Source: Pollenia angustigena
Taxonomy: Eukaryota; Arthropoda; Insecta; Diptera; Polleniidae
Direction: 5' to 3'
DNA: 64,000 bases
Assembly (NCBI GenBank): GCA_930367215.1
Contig: OV884057.1
Location: 202,295,621-202,359,620 of the forward strand
In this document: positions 46,784 through 57,974 of the stretch, piece after piece
Layout: each line of letters opens with the position of its first letter
How positions within the stretch are numbered: position 1 is the stretch's first letter
The notes under the pieces: model-generated
Told to the model about the DNA's origin: nothing
Database searches by the model: none
The model's input: only the letters and a program-made list of their open reading frames with translations
Translations under genes and position numbers: made by a program

Positions 46784-46812
46784 GTTTAAAATAAAGGAAC
46801 GATGGAAATTCC

Positions 46813-47045
46813 TTGAGTTCAATTTCTAAAATTGTTAGGCGTGCCAAGTTTACAGTGCAGACTGTAATAAAGCAAGCCAATCAAAAACTGGACGTCCACC
46901 CCATAGTTTCCCAATTTGAGCGATTTATAAAAAGTATTGCTAGTAAAAATCCTAAAACAACAGCCGTGGAAATTCGAAACACTTTGGAAAATTACCACAA
47001 TATTAGATAATGTTCATTCAGAAACAGTGCGAAGTGTAGTATAGC
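46813..47045 (+). pseudogene. Tc1-type transposase N-terminal fragment
   Basis: Reads SSISKIVRRAKFTVQTVIKQ then 'RFIKSIASKNPKTTAVEIRN', the paired helix-turn-helix DNA-binding region of Tc1-like transposases; 'SETVRSVV' continues in another frame after a stop near 47008. The first helix is incomplete and the DDE domain absent. Confidence 0.8.
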
Positions 47046-47075
47046 AAGAAAAAAAAAACATTAATTAGGGATATA

Positions 47076-47314
47076 CGGGCCTGTTCTGAAAATCACGTGA
47101 TTTCAAATCACGTGCTTTTGAAATCACACGTGTGATTTAGTGGTGTTGTGAATGTCCATACCGTTTTTGTGTTTCTCGGTGAGCTTTCGGCAATTGTAGA
47201 TCACACCAAAATACACAGAAACGGGACACTAAAATATCACACGTGTGATTTTAGTAGGCACATGTGATTTGAAATCACGTGATTTGAGTAAAAGTAATTT
47301 GCAGAACAGGCCTG
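47076..47314. mobile_element. MITE, family M1, copy 2
   Basis: GGCCTGTTCTGAAAATCACG at left; right end reads GCAGAACAGGCCTG. Inner CACACGTGTGAT palindromes shared with 8977-10016. 239 bp. Confidence 0.8.
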
Positions 47315-47454
47315 ATAGACAGAAAAAAACGACTCGACTTTGCACTTAAGTATGCGGACAAATTTATAGTCTTAAATTTAAAAAATTAAATATTTGCAAA
47401 GTTTCGTTTAAATGTGCTAATTTCCTACTTCATACTATTGATAAACTGAAATTT

Positions 47455-47640
47455 ATTGTTGATGGGATAAGCTATTCCTATGCGCTCTTCACAGGTTGCT
47501 TAGATCAGATCGCCAGGATTTTAGATCTTAGAAAAACTAAAGATAATTTACAAATAAAACTGTTAAGCGAAAAAGAACTATAAACCTCACTTTTACTTGT
47601 AACAATATCAAAGCTTAAACAAAAACAACAAAAATGAGTT
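47455..47640 (-). repeat. Dispersed repeat R1, copy D (inverted)
   Basis: Complement matches the central part of 5340-5560 (AATAAATTT, GGAATAGCTTATCCCATCAA, TTTGATATTGTTACAAGTA). More diverged than copies A and B. Confidence 0.7.
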
Positions 47641-47666
47641 TATCTTTTCTTACAGTCCCGACTACA

Positions 47667-48057
47667 TATCGATACCTTCCCGTAAGAATGTATTAAGCGA
47701 CATTTCTAAAATTGTGTAGGAAACGAAAAAAAACGTCTCATTTAGTTATTTATTTTTCGGATTTTATTGAAAGAAACATATTTGGAAAGCGATTTTCAGA
47801 ATACAAAACATTTTTAAAAATGTGACTTAGCATAATTTCTTTGGCGGATAATACAAATTACAGGGTACAACATTATTCCAGTGAGAAAACTTGACGGTTG
47901 ATACAATTTTATTTTCACTCTAGTTTCATTTGCATCCATGATAGGGCAGCGAAACCCAGGCCAAAATGTGGTGCTTAACTTCTAGTATAGTTCCACATCA
48001 AAAAGTCATTTTCGAAAAAAGTGTCGCTTAATACATTCTTACGGGAAAGTATCGATA
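47667..48057. mobile_element. TIR element with 36-bp inverted ends
   Basis: TATCGATACCTTCCCGTAAG at left and CTTACGGGAAAGTATCGATA at right, extending inward through AATGTATTAAGCGACA. 391 bp, no coding sequence. Confidence 0.85.
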
Positions 48058-48617
48058 TTTGCTTTCATTTAAAAATGTTTGGTTTTACTTTTTTTAAATA
48101 TATATCTCCAATTTTTGAAAAATTAAACAATTTTTAAGGGGTACGTACTATATCTGTGCGACTTTAGGTATATATAATTTTTTGATTAAATTAAATAAAG
48201 ACAATTTCAAACTAAAAACCAAAATTTAGTTTTTGTTAATAATGTTATCACATCAGTCGAATTGCAGAACACCAAAAATACTAAAGCTTTCCTCTATCAA
48301 GTAAATTCCGAATCTAAAACATACCCGTATAAGTTCCCTTGAGCAAACTTTTGCCATTTGAAGTCGCCAAACTTGCTAGTCAGAATCGCTAATTTAAAGC
48401 GTTTCGCAATTGTCAGAACATACCCGATAATTAAAACGACTAAGAAAATACAATTATTGCTCTATTGCCATCGACTTGAGTCGACGTTGACTTTCACTAT
48501 AGGGGTGAATAATTTGAAAGAAGTTTATATTTTTAAATTCATTCATGTTTTTATTAATTTATTATAATTCTGAAAAGATTATACATGTGTTAGTAATTCA
48601 TTAAATTCACATTTCAT

Positions 48618-48823
48618 CAGGGGTGTGCTGGAAATCGCAAACGCAAAACGCAAGAATTTTAAAAGTCGTTTTTTAGTAAGATTTCTGTAATAAAAGAATT
48701 TTATGACAAATATTATACAAACATTTTGCTATTAAACAGAATTTTATAACAAAAATATATAAACAATAATAAACAGCCTCCAAATTCTTGCGTTTTGCGT
48801 TTGCGATTTCCAGCACAACCCTC
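48618..48823. mobile_element. MITE, family M4, copy 2
   Basis: CAGGGGTGTGCTGGAAATCG at left and CGATTTCCAGCACAACCCT at right, with GCAAACGCAAAACGCAAG paired. 206 bp. Lies about 90 bp past the stop of the exonuclease gene. Confidence 0.8.
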
Positions 48824-48914
48824 CATATTTTTTAAAAATAATTTTAAGTTTATAGTATATATTAAAGTTTGGAAGGTTTTGTAAAAAAAATTTTGTTGTT
48901 TTAGAACATATTAA

Positions 48915-49649
48915 TTAGAAACAATTTTCATTCCATTGTAAAGGACTTAAATCTTTAGTTATTTTTAAAGGTGCACCCTTTTGTACCAATTGTCTTGTTA
49001 ATATTGCTGTATTTTTAGCGTCATCTAGGCCAGAATGTTCACAGCCTTGAAACTTTACGCCTACATGTTGAAGAGCATCTTGTAAACTTAAGGCTTTACG
49101 TCCGTAAAAATTCCTGAATATATCGCGAATATCAATCCATTGATTGAAATACTGTGGCTTTTTTATGCCTTTTCTGGCACACTCTTTGTGCAAAAAAAAT
49201 TCGAGATCAGAGTCACTATATGTTACAAAGGCACAATTGCCAGTTTTATCATTTTTGGATACCTTCGGCAGCACCAATTGACGAGTTTTCAAATTTACGC
49301 TTAGCCAGTCATGAAATTGATGTAAGGCATCTTGTAGAAGTATGCCATTGTCGACAGTTTTCTGCGTAATGCCAGTAAGATCAAGGCAATATTTACTAAG
49401 AATTGGTTTTTCGATAGGTCTAATGTATTTATGAAATACGGCTTCGGTGTCGCCAGTTTTTAAATTATAAAGGACTGCAGGAAATTCTGTAATGTTAAAT
49501 ATTTACATATGTATTTAGAAATAATTAATTATTTGTTTTGCGTTAAAATTAAACCTATAATTTCAGTTTCTCTATAGCGGAGATGTGGTTGATTTTCCCA
49601 ACAGGTGGCCTCAAAATCTATAGCAATAACATACTTAAAGGGCTGATAC
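48915..49649 (-). CDS. ERI1/Snipper-type DEDDh 3'-5' exonuclease (first exon not found)
   Basis: Two coding exons on the minus strand, 49649-49555 and 49486-48915, join as EII-EFPAVLYNL. Motif I is VIAIDFEATCW with the catalytic Asp and Glu; motif II is around FVTYSDSDLEFFL, with Asp; motif III is HSGLDDAKNTA with His and Asp. 'LTGITQKTVDNG' and the NxW near the C-terminus are typical of ERI1. By family it trims 3' ends of structured RNA such as small RNA duplexes or histone mRNA. No SAP domain is present, as in fly Snipper. The first base of exon 49649 completes a codon, so at least one upstream exon is needed; none is evident before the MITE at 49802. Prage is an alternative fly relative. 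Confidence 0.88.
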
Positions 49650-49801
49650 CTGAAACAAGAAAAGGATATGTAAATTAGAGTAACCAAAATTTTTAATAAA
49701 TAATTAAAAGATTTCCTTCCTCCTTTTTTAATGAGCAGATACATATGTGTCTGTATTAGTTTGCATAATATTAAGTGCCCATTGATAAGAAAGAATTTAT
49801 A

Positions 49802-50164
49802 CAGGCATGTTCTGAAAATCACTTTTTGTGAAAATGATTTGAAATCACAAAAAAAGGTGTTCTGGAAAAAACGCTTCTTTCATAATTGTTATTTTAAACC
49901 AGTCAGCCAAGTGCCCGCCGATTTAAAATGACGCTTATTTGTTTTCACCATTATTAACTAATGGCGATTTCTTTTCTGAGAAATATGTTGCATAAATGTT
50001 ACATGCTCTATCTCTTTTGTTTAGAGCATGTAACATTTATGCAACATATTTCTCAGAAAAGAAATCGCCATAAGTTAAAACTTTTTGTGTTTTCAAAACA
50101 CCCACTAATCACAATTGTGATTTCAAAATCACAAGTGATTTGAAATCTTGTGATTTATAGAACA
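49802..50164. mobile_element. MITE, family M1, copy 3, with nested hairpin
   Basis: Left CAGGCATGTTCTGAAAATCA; right end degenerate (GATTTATAGAACAT). TTTGAAATCACA-type subterminal repeats identify the family. Split by the 122-bp palindrome at 49955-50076. Confidence 0.75.
49955..50076. mobile_element. 122-bp perfect hairpin nested in an M1 MITE
   Basis: ATGGCGATTTCTTTTCTGAG on the left and its exact complement on the right, arms of about 50 bp around a short loop near 50018. Inserted in 49802-50164. Confidence 0.8.
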
Positions 50165-50251
50165 TTAATTATAAAGATTATTGTAAAACACTCAAATTCA
50201 AAATATTCAACTAAGCCAAAAAGAACTTAGCTTTAATTTTTCTATTATTAT

Positions 50252-51114
50252 TAGTGTCCGACCGAACGTTTGGGTTCGGTTACGGCGTTCGGCAAAAAAT
50301 GATGTTCGGTCAAAGTTCGGTATTCGGCGAAATTTGTACCGAACTTTTTTTATGAAATAAAAAATTTATTACAATTTCAAATTATAATTTGGCATCATTG
50401 TTTATGAAAATTATACGAAAACAATACAACTATTTTTCTCTATGATTATTAGTTCGAAAAAATACAGCGATGACTAAATAAAATGCTTAAGTGTATAAAA
50501 ATGTCTTTATATGTGTAATTTTTAGAAGACGGTAAAAAATACAAAAAAAAAACGGTAAAATTTTATTTGGTAAAAAATACTCTCTATTTATATTTTGCGA
50601 ATGGTAAGATAATCTATAGTTTTGGGTGAACCACAAACCAAACTTTATAGTATACATATTTCCAGATAAAAATGTCATCTAATCCATTTTAGATTTTTTT
50701 TGAAAAAAACTGAGCAAGCGCTCAATGCAAATGTTGCGCCAAACAAATTCCAATGGGGTTCATTGCCAAGCAAACAAACTACCGTCAATATTAAACGCCA
50801 CTTAAGAGAAAATACACCCCAACGAATTTCTAAAATCTCTAAGAAATTTTGAACCGCGATGAATTGCAAGCGGTAGGAAAATTTTTAAATCTAAAGCTGT
50901 GGATAAATTCCAAAATAGCATTTAAGTGATAGGTACTTATTGGAATATATTCAAATATCAGGTTTATAGTTTTTTTTAATTTCCGTGAGATAAAATGGTT
51001 GTTTTCAAACTTCAACCCTTTTTTTGTCTTAAAAAAAGTTAGGTTTCGGCCGAACTTGTCAAAATTTACCGAAGTTCGGGTTCGATCTCAAAAAGTGCGT
51101 TCGGTCGGACACTA
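50252..51114. mobile_element. hAT-type element, family H4, with 8-bp target duplication
   Basis: Left TAGTGTCCGACCGAACG and right CGTTCGGTCGGACACTA are inverted; TTCGG repeats cluster at both ends. Perfect 8-bp direct repeat ATTATTAT at 50244-50251 and 51115-51122. 863 bp. A 64-codon minus frame inside (50675-50869) carries no motif. Confidence 0.9.
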
Positions 51115-51138
51115 ATTATTATATAAACAGTTTATAGT

Positions 51139-51229
51139 CTATTTCCAATGTGCGAAAGAATTTTTCTTTCAAACAATTATTTTGAATGTAGTTGCACGAA
51201 AGAAAAAATCCTTCGCTCATCGGAAATAG
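51139..51229. mobile_element. Small palindromic MITE
   Basis: CTATTTCCAATGTGCGAAAG at left and CTTCGCTCATCGGAAATAG at right pair with few mismatches; 91 bp. Starts 17 bp after the H4 element's duplication. Confidence 0.65.
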
Positions 51230-52482
51230 GCAATAAGAAGTTTTATGGATCATTAAGGATTAAGGATTACTTTTAGATATTTTACGATAACCTGGAACTA
51301 ATCTTGTTTACCTAAGCCTTAAAAATTTCGGAAGAGGTATGGTTTTTTAATGGGAGCTACAGTATAAAATAGACCGCTTAAAAAAAATTTGGTTAGGTGA
51401 TTTAGATTGCAAATTTTTTTTACATAATTTAATGGCTAAGGCGTACATAGGCAATTTCGGAAAAGTTTGATTGGGATCTGTGTGAAATTATAGACCTATT
51501 CTCACCATTTTAAAAAGCTTTGTTATAACGACAATTAAAACGTATGTGCCGGCCAGCCGGACATATATTTTTGTGTGACATCAGCATAATAAACACCCCA
51601 CCTATGGTGGAATATAAAAGCCATTTGATATTTCAAGCCATTTGATATTTCGAAGTCAAATTCAATTGAAATTAAAATCGATCAATTTTTTAAACTATCC
51701 TGTGAACACTTCTTAAATGAGAAATGAGGAAAAGGCTGATTTTTAAAAAAAATTAATGGAAAATCTTCGATTTCAATTTCAGATGATTTCGATTTCAAGA
51801 ACATGGCTGTATGCACAAATGTTTGTATGAATTAAAATACTTACGAATTCATTTTATACGATTTAAATAATATGTATGCAAATAAATTTCAAAAATTCAC
51901 AGGCTTAAAACTTAAGACGAAAGTATTGATGGACTTAAGGCACACTTTGAGTTCAAATGACACGAAACTTCTGATTTGTTTCAAATAGCCGAACAACTAG
52001 GCCAACTTTTATTAAAATCTGTTTAACAACTGACAAGTAATTCCAACAGTTGAATACATATATTTAAAAATTACGTTCTTGGAATTTATATTATCCGTTT
52101 TTTTCATCATAATTTTCTATCTTTTTCACGAAAGTTGGTGTTATCTCATTCGCGTAAAAGGCATGTTTATGTAGTTAATATTTTGCAGCGAAACTTTAAA
52201 TACATCAATTTTAAAAGGTATTATTAACTCAGTGATTCCCCGAAAAACAACTGATTTCTTTTAGGGAACCCTAAACAGGTATATGCATTAGCCCAGCTAT
52301 TGGTCTTTTTATATACATATGAACCTAGTTATTCTAAATGTCAAAATTCCATACAAAAAGATTGAAAGCCAGCAGAACTAACTCTGCTGCATTTACCTTA
52401 TCAATGTGCCATGGTTTCTTTAAAGCTTTTTTATAACATCAGTGCTGAATGCTGGAATGCTATCCAAACACGATGCAATATA
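51230..52482. other. Stretch without recognised gene
   Basis: Phrases near 51355-51560 (ATAAAATAGACCG, GTGAAATTATAGACC, CAGCCGGACATA) look like a strongly decayed copy of the D1 tandem-repeat element. Otherwise nothing seen. Confidence 0.35.
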
Positions 52483-52626
52483 AGTGCTGGTTCACACACG
52501 TCAAGTTTGACTCTTCAAGTCTTGATCTTTTAGGAGAGAAGGGAAAAGAGAATGCCATTTCTTTTCCCCTCTCTCCTAAAAACTCAAGAGTTGACGAGTC
52601 AAACTTGACGTGTGTGAACCGGCACT
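52483..52626. mobile_element. MITE, family M3, copy 2
   Basis: AGTGCTGGTTCACACACGTC at left and GACGTGTGTGAACCGGCACT at right; interior matches copy 1 at 39541-39688 at most positions. 144 bp. Confidence 0.85.
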
Positions 52627-53564
52627 AAGTAAAACACATGGAAATGTTTCACTTAATGTTTAATTGTACATATGTATGTCCCAATCCATATTATGAAACA
52701 TTTGCTGCGAAATATTTGAGTTTGTTGATGAAAGGGGAAAGACGAATGGAAAAGTGTTGTTTGTTGTATGTATGTTCAAGCAGTTTCTGTAAGTTTGTTA
52801 TTAAAAGAAAGAGAGAAGGCATAGAAAATGATTCAATGCTGTAAAACAAAAAATTTATACTATTGACACGAATGTAGTTTCAAAAGAGAATTAAGGAAAG
52901 TTTTTGCAGCAAATGTTTCATAATATGGATGACAACTAAGTAGTTAAGTTTCTTGATACAATTATTGTTAACTTCTTGTTTTCTTAAATGTCAAATTTTA
53001 TTAAAATTTCGTCGGCTCATTATTTTTTTGTTTTTAAGAAAATTAAGAAAAACGACAATGAAGGTTTACATGAAGTTTGCTTTCTATTGCTTTCGGCATA
53101 AATTTTGAAGAACAATGTAAATTTTTGTGAACGTTCATGAAAGAACTTAGAAGTTTATATCATTTTGTTGAAAAGCAGCTTTCTGTGCTGCATACGTAAA
53201 CTTACTGCTGTGTATTGAGTTGTTGACATTTTATGTTGCTTAAACTACTTTTTTCATACTTTCAGCAAGAGCGAAATTTATTTTCATGTTGTCATTTTGT
53301 TTTGATTTCACTTTAACTGCTTTTGTTTCTTACGGCATCGAAGGAAAGCAGGAGTGAACTTCAATTTGTACGTTTTTGTATGAGGAATTTTCTGCATTCG
53401 TCAAACAAAGCATGTAGAGCAAAACAATACTTGATAAACCTTAAAATAGTTGATATGGAGCATTTCAAGAAATTTGTGTTGTCCCATAACTTACTCGATT
53501 TTTTTTTTAAATGGTCGTAGGTCAAACAAATAATGAGCTGACGTTTTTACGTTTCCAAACACAA
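52627..53564. other. Stretch without recognised gene
   Basis: Small open frames (52638-52844, 53323-53520) show no motif and no splice-supported continuation. Nothing else seen. Confidence 0.5.
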
Positions 53565-53706
53565 TCACCCTTATTGTGTTTGGCGTATTTAAGATACGCC
53601 TACGACAGTTTGGTAATAGATTAAAGAAAAAAAGTTCACAATCTCTTTAATCTATTACCAAACAGTCGTAGGCGTATTTTAAATACGCCAAACACAATAA
53701 GGGTGA
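53565..53706. mobile_element. Palindromic MITE with TCACCCTTATTGTG ends
   Basis: TCACCCTTATTGTGTTTGGC at left and its complement at right, arms of about 65 bp with GTTTGGTAATAGATTAAAGA paired near the centre. A partial further copy of the end (CACCCTTATTGTGTTTGGCG) starts at 53888. Confidence 0.85.
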
Positions 53707-54304
53707 ATGTTTCATCGTCTGTATCGATGTTTACTGTTTTTTCTGCCTCATTTCGTTAAGAGCAGTTGTGTAAGATGCTTTTGCAATTCGCGAAAAAAAA
53801 CAGCGTCAATTAAAAATAATAAAAACTGGAGGAATTTTACAGCTGAATTCAAAAATTTGCCAGAATTTTTAGACAAAAAATGGTATTCACCCTTATTGTG
53901 TTTGGCGTAGTCGAAAAACGACAGGTGTCGTAGTTGCAGTCGTATTCACATTTTTATGTTACCGTCTAAAATTTTCGACTAGCAAAATTTTGTAAAAGAA
54001 TCACAATGTAAAAGAATACACTTAATTAAATTATTTTGAAACACCCTGTTAAAGATCTATCAAACAAGTGTTTGAATTAAAAATACACTCGTAAAACTGC
54101 TCTAAGTGGAGAAGCAGCTCGCGCTTTTTGTCATTATTTCTTAAGGGCAAACAGGTCGTTTTTGTTTGTCTGCTTTTGTTGCGTTTTGCGGTGTCACCCC
54201 GCATTGGTTAGTGTTTCGGCGTCGTATAACTGTACCGAGTTACAGTTTTTGCGGTATCTGCATTAACTATATGCAATCGTTTTTAACCTCAATTTGAGGT
54301 TTTG

Positions 54305-54425
54305 TTTGGTGGAGAACCATTTATAACTCATGTGACTGGTGGAGAACCAATATAACTCAGACGTTTTACTGGTGGAGTACCAAGGAAAAAACTCAGAAGA
54401 TTACTGGTGGAGACCAATATACTCT
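54305..54425 (+). repeat. Four tandem ~30-37-bp units CTGGTGGAG(A)ACCA
   Basis: TGGTGGAGAACCA-type cores followed by ATAACTCA recur at about 54308, 54336, 54370 and 54404. The upstream 150 bp is unusually GC-rich for this window. Could be a fragment of an LTR-element leader; I cannot show it. Confidence 0.6.
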
Positions 54426-54640
54426 GGAGCGGATTCTGGAAGCTCTCGCCTTCCTATTCGAAGGTTTAGGTCGAACGAGGACTTTGCGGTTGAGGCTCCT
54501 AAAATTTGTGTGATACCCTGGCAATATAACTATGATTAGTTCGCCAAAAAAATTTTAGTTTTAAGAAAGCCAAAAAAAAAAATGAATTAAAAATAATACG
54601 CATAGTAAAATTGTTGGTGAAATTTTTGTATTATTTTACT

Positions 54641-54877
54641 TGTGGTTTTCTTCCGCAACCCCGTAACTCCAAAACAACTTCTTTTCAGGAGAGATAAAAT
54701 ACTTTTTACCAAATATTCGAAACTTTTTGCTATATATTCTTATATAATCCAAGAATTAGGAAAGATTCCGATATTCCGCCAAACAAAAAAAATGCAAAAT
54801 TGTAAGACGGTATTTACTGATTACTTTTCCGGTTAAAACAAAAAATCGAGTTACGTGGTTGCGGAAGAAAACCATCG
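54641..54877. mobile_element. TIR MITE with TGTGGTTTTCTTCCGCAACC ends
   Basis: TGTGGTTTTCTTCCGCAACC at 54641 mirrors GGTTGCGGAAGAAAACCAT near 54857-54874; GTAACTC and GAGTTAC also pair. About 235 bp, non-coding. Confidence 0.8.
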
Positions 54878-54959
54878 ATATATGTAAGAAGTTCTATTTA
54901 CATGAACATAAATATATTAATTAAAACAAAATAAAAATTAAAACATTTTCCTTTTTATT

Positions 54960-55700
54960 AAGTCTTCAAGTTCAAATTTTTTTTTAATTTCTAGTTCGGT
55001 TTTGCGTATTTCTAAATAAGCTTTTCTGTTTTTCTCTTTGCTTTAGAGTTCCGCCTTATATAAACCGATTTCTCCTCTTTAGCATTCTCCGTGTGTAACG
55101 TTCCGATTCCGATAACTTATTTTTCAAATTTAAGCATAACTCTTTTTGCAGTTTTACTTGTTGTTCTAAAAGCCCTAGTTTCGCTTGTTTTTATTTTTTC
55201 TAAGCGGAGGTATCACAGGTGAAGTACTCGGGCTTTCAACTTCGGTAATGCCAGTTTTTGTGACTAAATTTGGCTCGGGGTCTGGTGAAATCCTTCGCTT
55301 TCTCTCAATTCCAAATGGATATTTATGTTCGACAATAGCACGCATGTCTAATAGATCAATTGCTGCTTCTTCGACAGATGAAAATGTATTTTGTTTGAAC
55401 CGCCCACCACCTGTTGCATAGCTTTCAGCTTTGTTATGAGTGAGTTTTTTCTTCAATTTAAATTTTAAATCGGCTTATAGCTTCATCTAACCCTCTCCGG
55501 AATGGCAATATAAATTTTCGGATACGGTGCTCCACTCCTCTTTAATATTGGGTTTGCTTAAATTTTTTTTGGAAGGTCTTTGCCAAAAAAGTAGTTTAAT
55601 ACCCTTTGTACACTTGCATACATTTCGGAGGAACACATGGAAAATGTTGAAAATGTGAAATACGCGTTCACACTTGAAACATCTAACATCTACTGTCAAT
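54960..55700 (-). pseudogene. zeste-like Myb/SANT-domain protein remnant
   Basis: Minus strand: NIKEEWSTVSENLYCHSG, then after two stops and a loss of about 10 codons ADLKFKLKKKLTHNKAES, YATGGG and FSSVEEAAIDLLDM, which is the Myb/SANT-like DNA-binding domain found in zeste-type regulators and in accessory genes of Harbinger transposons. A helical tail (LLEQQVKLQKELCLNLKNKL) follows near 55165-55110 in another frame. Stops at about 55475-55485 and frameshifts make it a pseudogene. Confidence 0.7.
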
Positions 55701-56689
55701 AAAAAATATCACCATTTCTGAAAAAAAAACTTTTATTTTTTAAATACTTTTTTTCTACAAAAGTGCCAACATTTCAAAAGATAACACCAAAATGTATTTC
55801 TATCATTTCGTTTAATAATTTTAGCAAAATTAAGCAAAATAAGGCTTGCAAAAAAGGAAAAACTTGAGAAATGGTAACGCTGTTTTCAAAGCAACTTCCA
55901 TTTTGTCAGTGATGCCACAATAATAACAGAATTTATTGCCACTTTTCTAGTGATGAGACTAAAAGAATCGAAAAATGTAAAAGGGGACAAAATGAGATAG
56001 TAACATTCTGTAAAAATGTTGAAAAATTTTGATTTTTAGCCCCAAGGTATATTTACACAAGGTAAACTCGTTGGCCCATATGTTTGTCAGCTGTTTACCC
56101 CATTTGGAACCCTAGTGTCAAAAGTTATTTATGTTGGTTCCGTTGGTTCCTTGTGTTTGTTTACATACTTATGGTTAGTGCGCGCCATTTTTAATTAAAA
56201 AGGTGTAAAATTGTGAAAAACATTTTATTTTTGTGAAATTTTAATTCTTGTGATTACTAAGCAAACAAAATACATTTAAATGCATTATTTTTTGCAATAA
56301 TACTTTATTTTTATGCTTGAGAATGCACAATATATTAAAAATTGTTTCAGCTTATTATTCTGAACTGCACGTGTTGTTTTTTTTTTTCAATTTGTGTTTT
56401 TATTTTAAAGGCACATTGTTGCGTTTTTTTTGACACCATGGTTCCAAATACAAAAACAATTTGGCGTGTTGTTTTTGTCTTGTTGTACTTGTTGTAAGTA
56501 GTGTGTTTATGCCGCTCCTAGATATGATTTTCCATACAAAGTTGGGAGCATGTAACCCAGTAAACAATTTCATGTGAAAACTATCGCCTATCTATCGCCT
56601 TCTTATTGCCTCCAATTTAGGAGCATGCAAGCAAACAATTGTTTGCTGGGTTATACATTCACTCCTGAGAAATAGAGGCAAAAGGGACA
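55701..56689. other. Stretch without recognised gene
   Basis: A+T-rich. I see no coding sequence or clear repeat boundary. Confidence 0.5.
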
Positions 56690-57870
56690 TGACGTGTAAA
56701 AAAAAGTTGTTTATTTATGATTTTTAAAATTTTGTGAGGGATGATAATTTTACTTGTGTCTTAAAGATTTTAAAAATTTTGTGAGGGATGATAATTTTAC
56801 TTGTGCGTTTTCGTATTAACGATAAAACTGATCGTGGAATAATTATTTTTAGTTTTTCAGTTATTGTGTGTGTGTTTAGAATAGTTAATGACTTTGTTGC
56901 ATAGGTTTTCTAGTGACTTTTTATATACATACCTCGGTAGGCTTGTGGGATAGTGAGCTAATCTCAGTATAAGGGTTGCATATTTGATTATCACCAGAGA
57001 CTCTGGTCTGTTTTACTATAGCAGACTAAGGATCTAAGTAACTATAGTTACTTAGTAACTATAGTTCATGTGAAAAGTAGGATTCCATCCACTTTTTTTT
57101 TATATCAACAGCAACTAATATTTCAATTCTATTTATAGTTTACAAGAATTTTCTTAAATCGTGGGAGGAATATGGAAATATTGTTGATGAACCTTTTTTG
57201 GACAGTATTTATAAAAATATTTGACCATATTAAAATATCCCTACAGTAACAAATACGAACATGAGTGTAAAAGGGAAATGACGTGTAAAGAAAGTTGATT
57301 ATTTAGCAGGTATGACATTTTTATTAGTTGTAAAATTTCTTCTTGTACGTGTCTTGAAGATTTTAAATTTTGTGAGGGATGATAATTTTACTTGTGCGTA
57401 TTCATATTGATGATTTACAAGTTGTTAATTTTAGTGGAAGGTGTGAAATTTCTTCGTGTACGTGTCTTGAAGATTTTAAAATTTTGTGAGGGATGATAAT
57501 TTTACTTGTGCGTTTTCGTATTTAAGATAAAACTGATCGTGGAATAAGTATTTTTTTAGTTTTTTTTTCAGTTATTGTGTATGTGTTTAGAATAGTTAAT
57601 GACTTTGTTGCATAGGTTTTCTAGTGACTTTTTGCATTGAATGCCTCGGTAGGCTTGTGGGATTAACCACTTTTTTTTATATCAACAGCAACCGGCTGCA
57701 CATCACTTTTAATTACATTTAACAAATAGAAGGAGTTGTCATTTTTGGGTTTTGTTAATCTTAAATAGAATTATATATAAATATTTTTTTTTTGCGCAGA
57801 TTTAATTATCACAAGAGACTCTGGTCTGTTTCACTACAACGGACTAAAGGTCAAAGTAACTATTAATCGG
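56690..57870. repeat. Direct duplication of ~0.4 kb
   Basis: GACGTGTAAA...GTTGTTTATTTA, GTGAGGGATGATAATTTTAC, CTGATCGTGGAATAA, AGTTAATGACTTTGTTGCAT, TAGGCTTGTGGGAT and GACTCTGGTCTGTTT appear in this order at 56690-57045 and again at 57275-57865. GTGAGGGATGATAATTTTAC occurs four times (56738, 56780, 57372, 57486), showing internal tandem copying too. Confidence 0.8.
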
Positions 57871-57974
57871 TTAATTAAGTTAGCATATAATTTTTGTTGA
57901 TAACACTTAATAAGCATTTTCTAAAAACATTTGCAGATAGTTTCACTATTACTCAATGTTTATAACCTTTTATT

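Noticed and set aside
47076..48057. R1 copy D and the 36-bp TIR element as one transposon
   Set aside because: The TIRs start 27 bp after the R1 copy ends and R1 copies elsewhere lack them.
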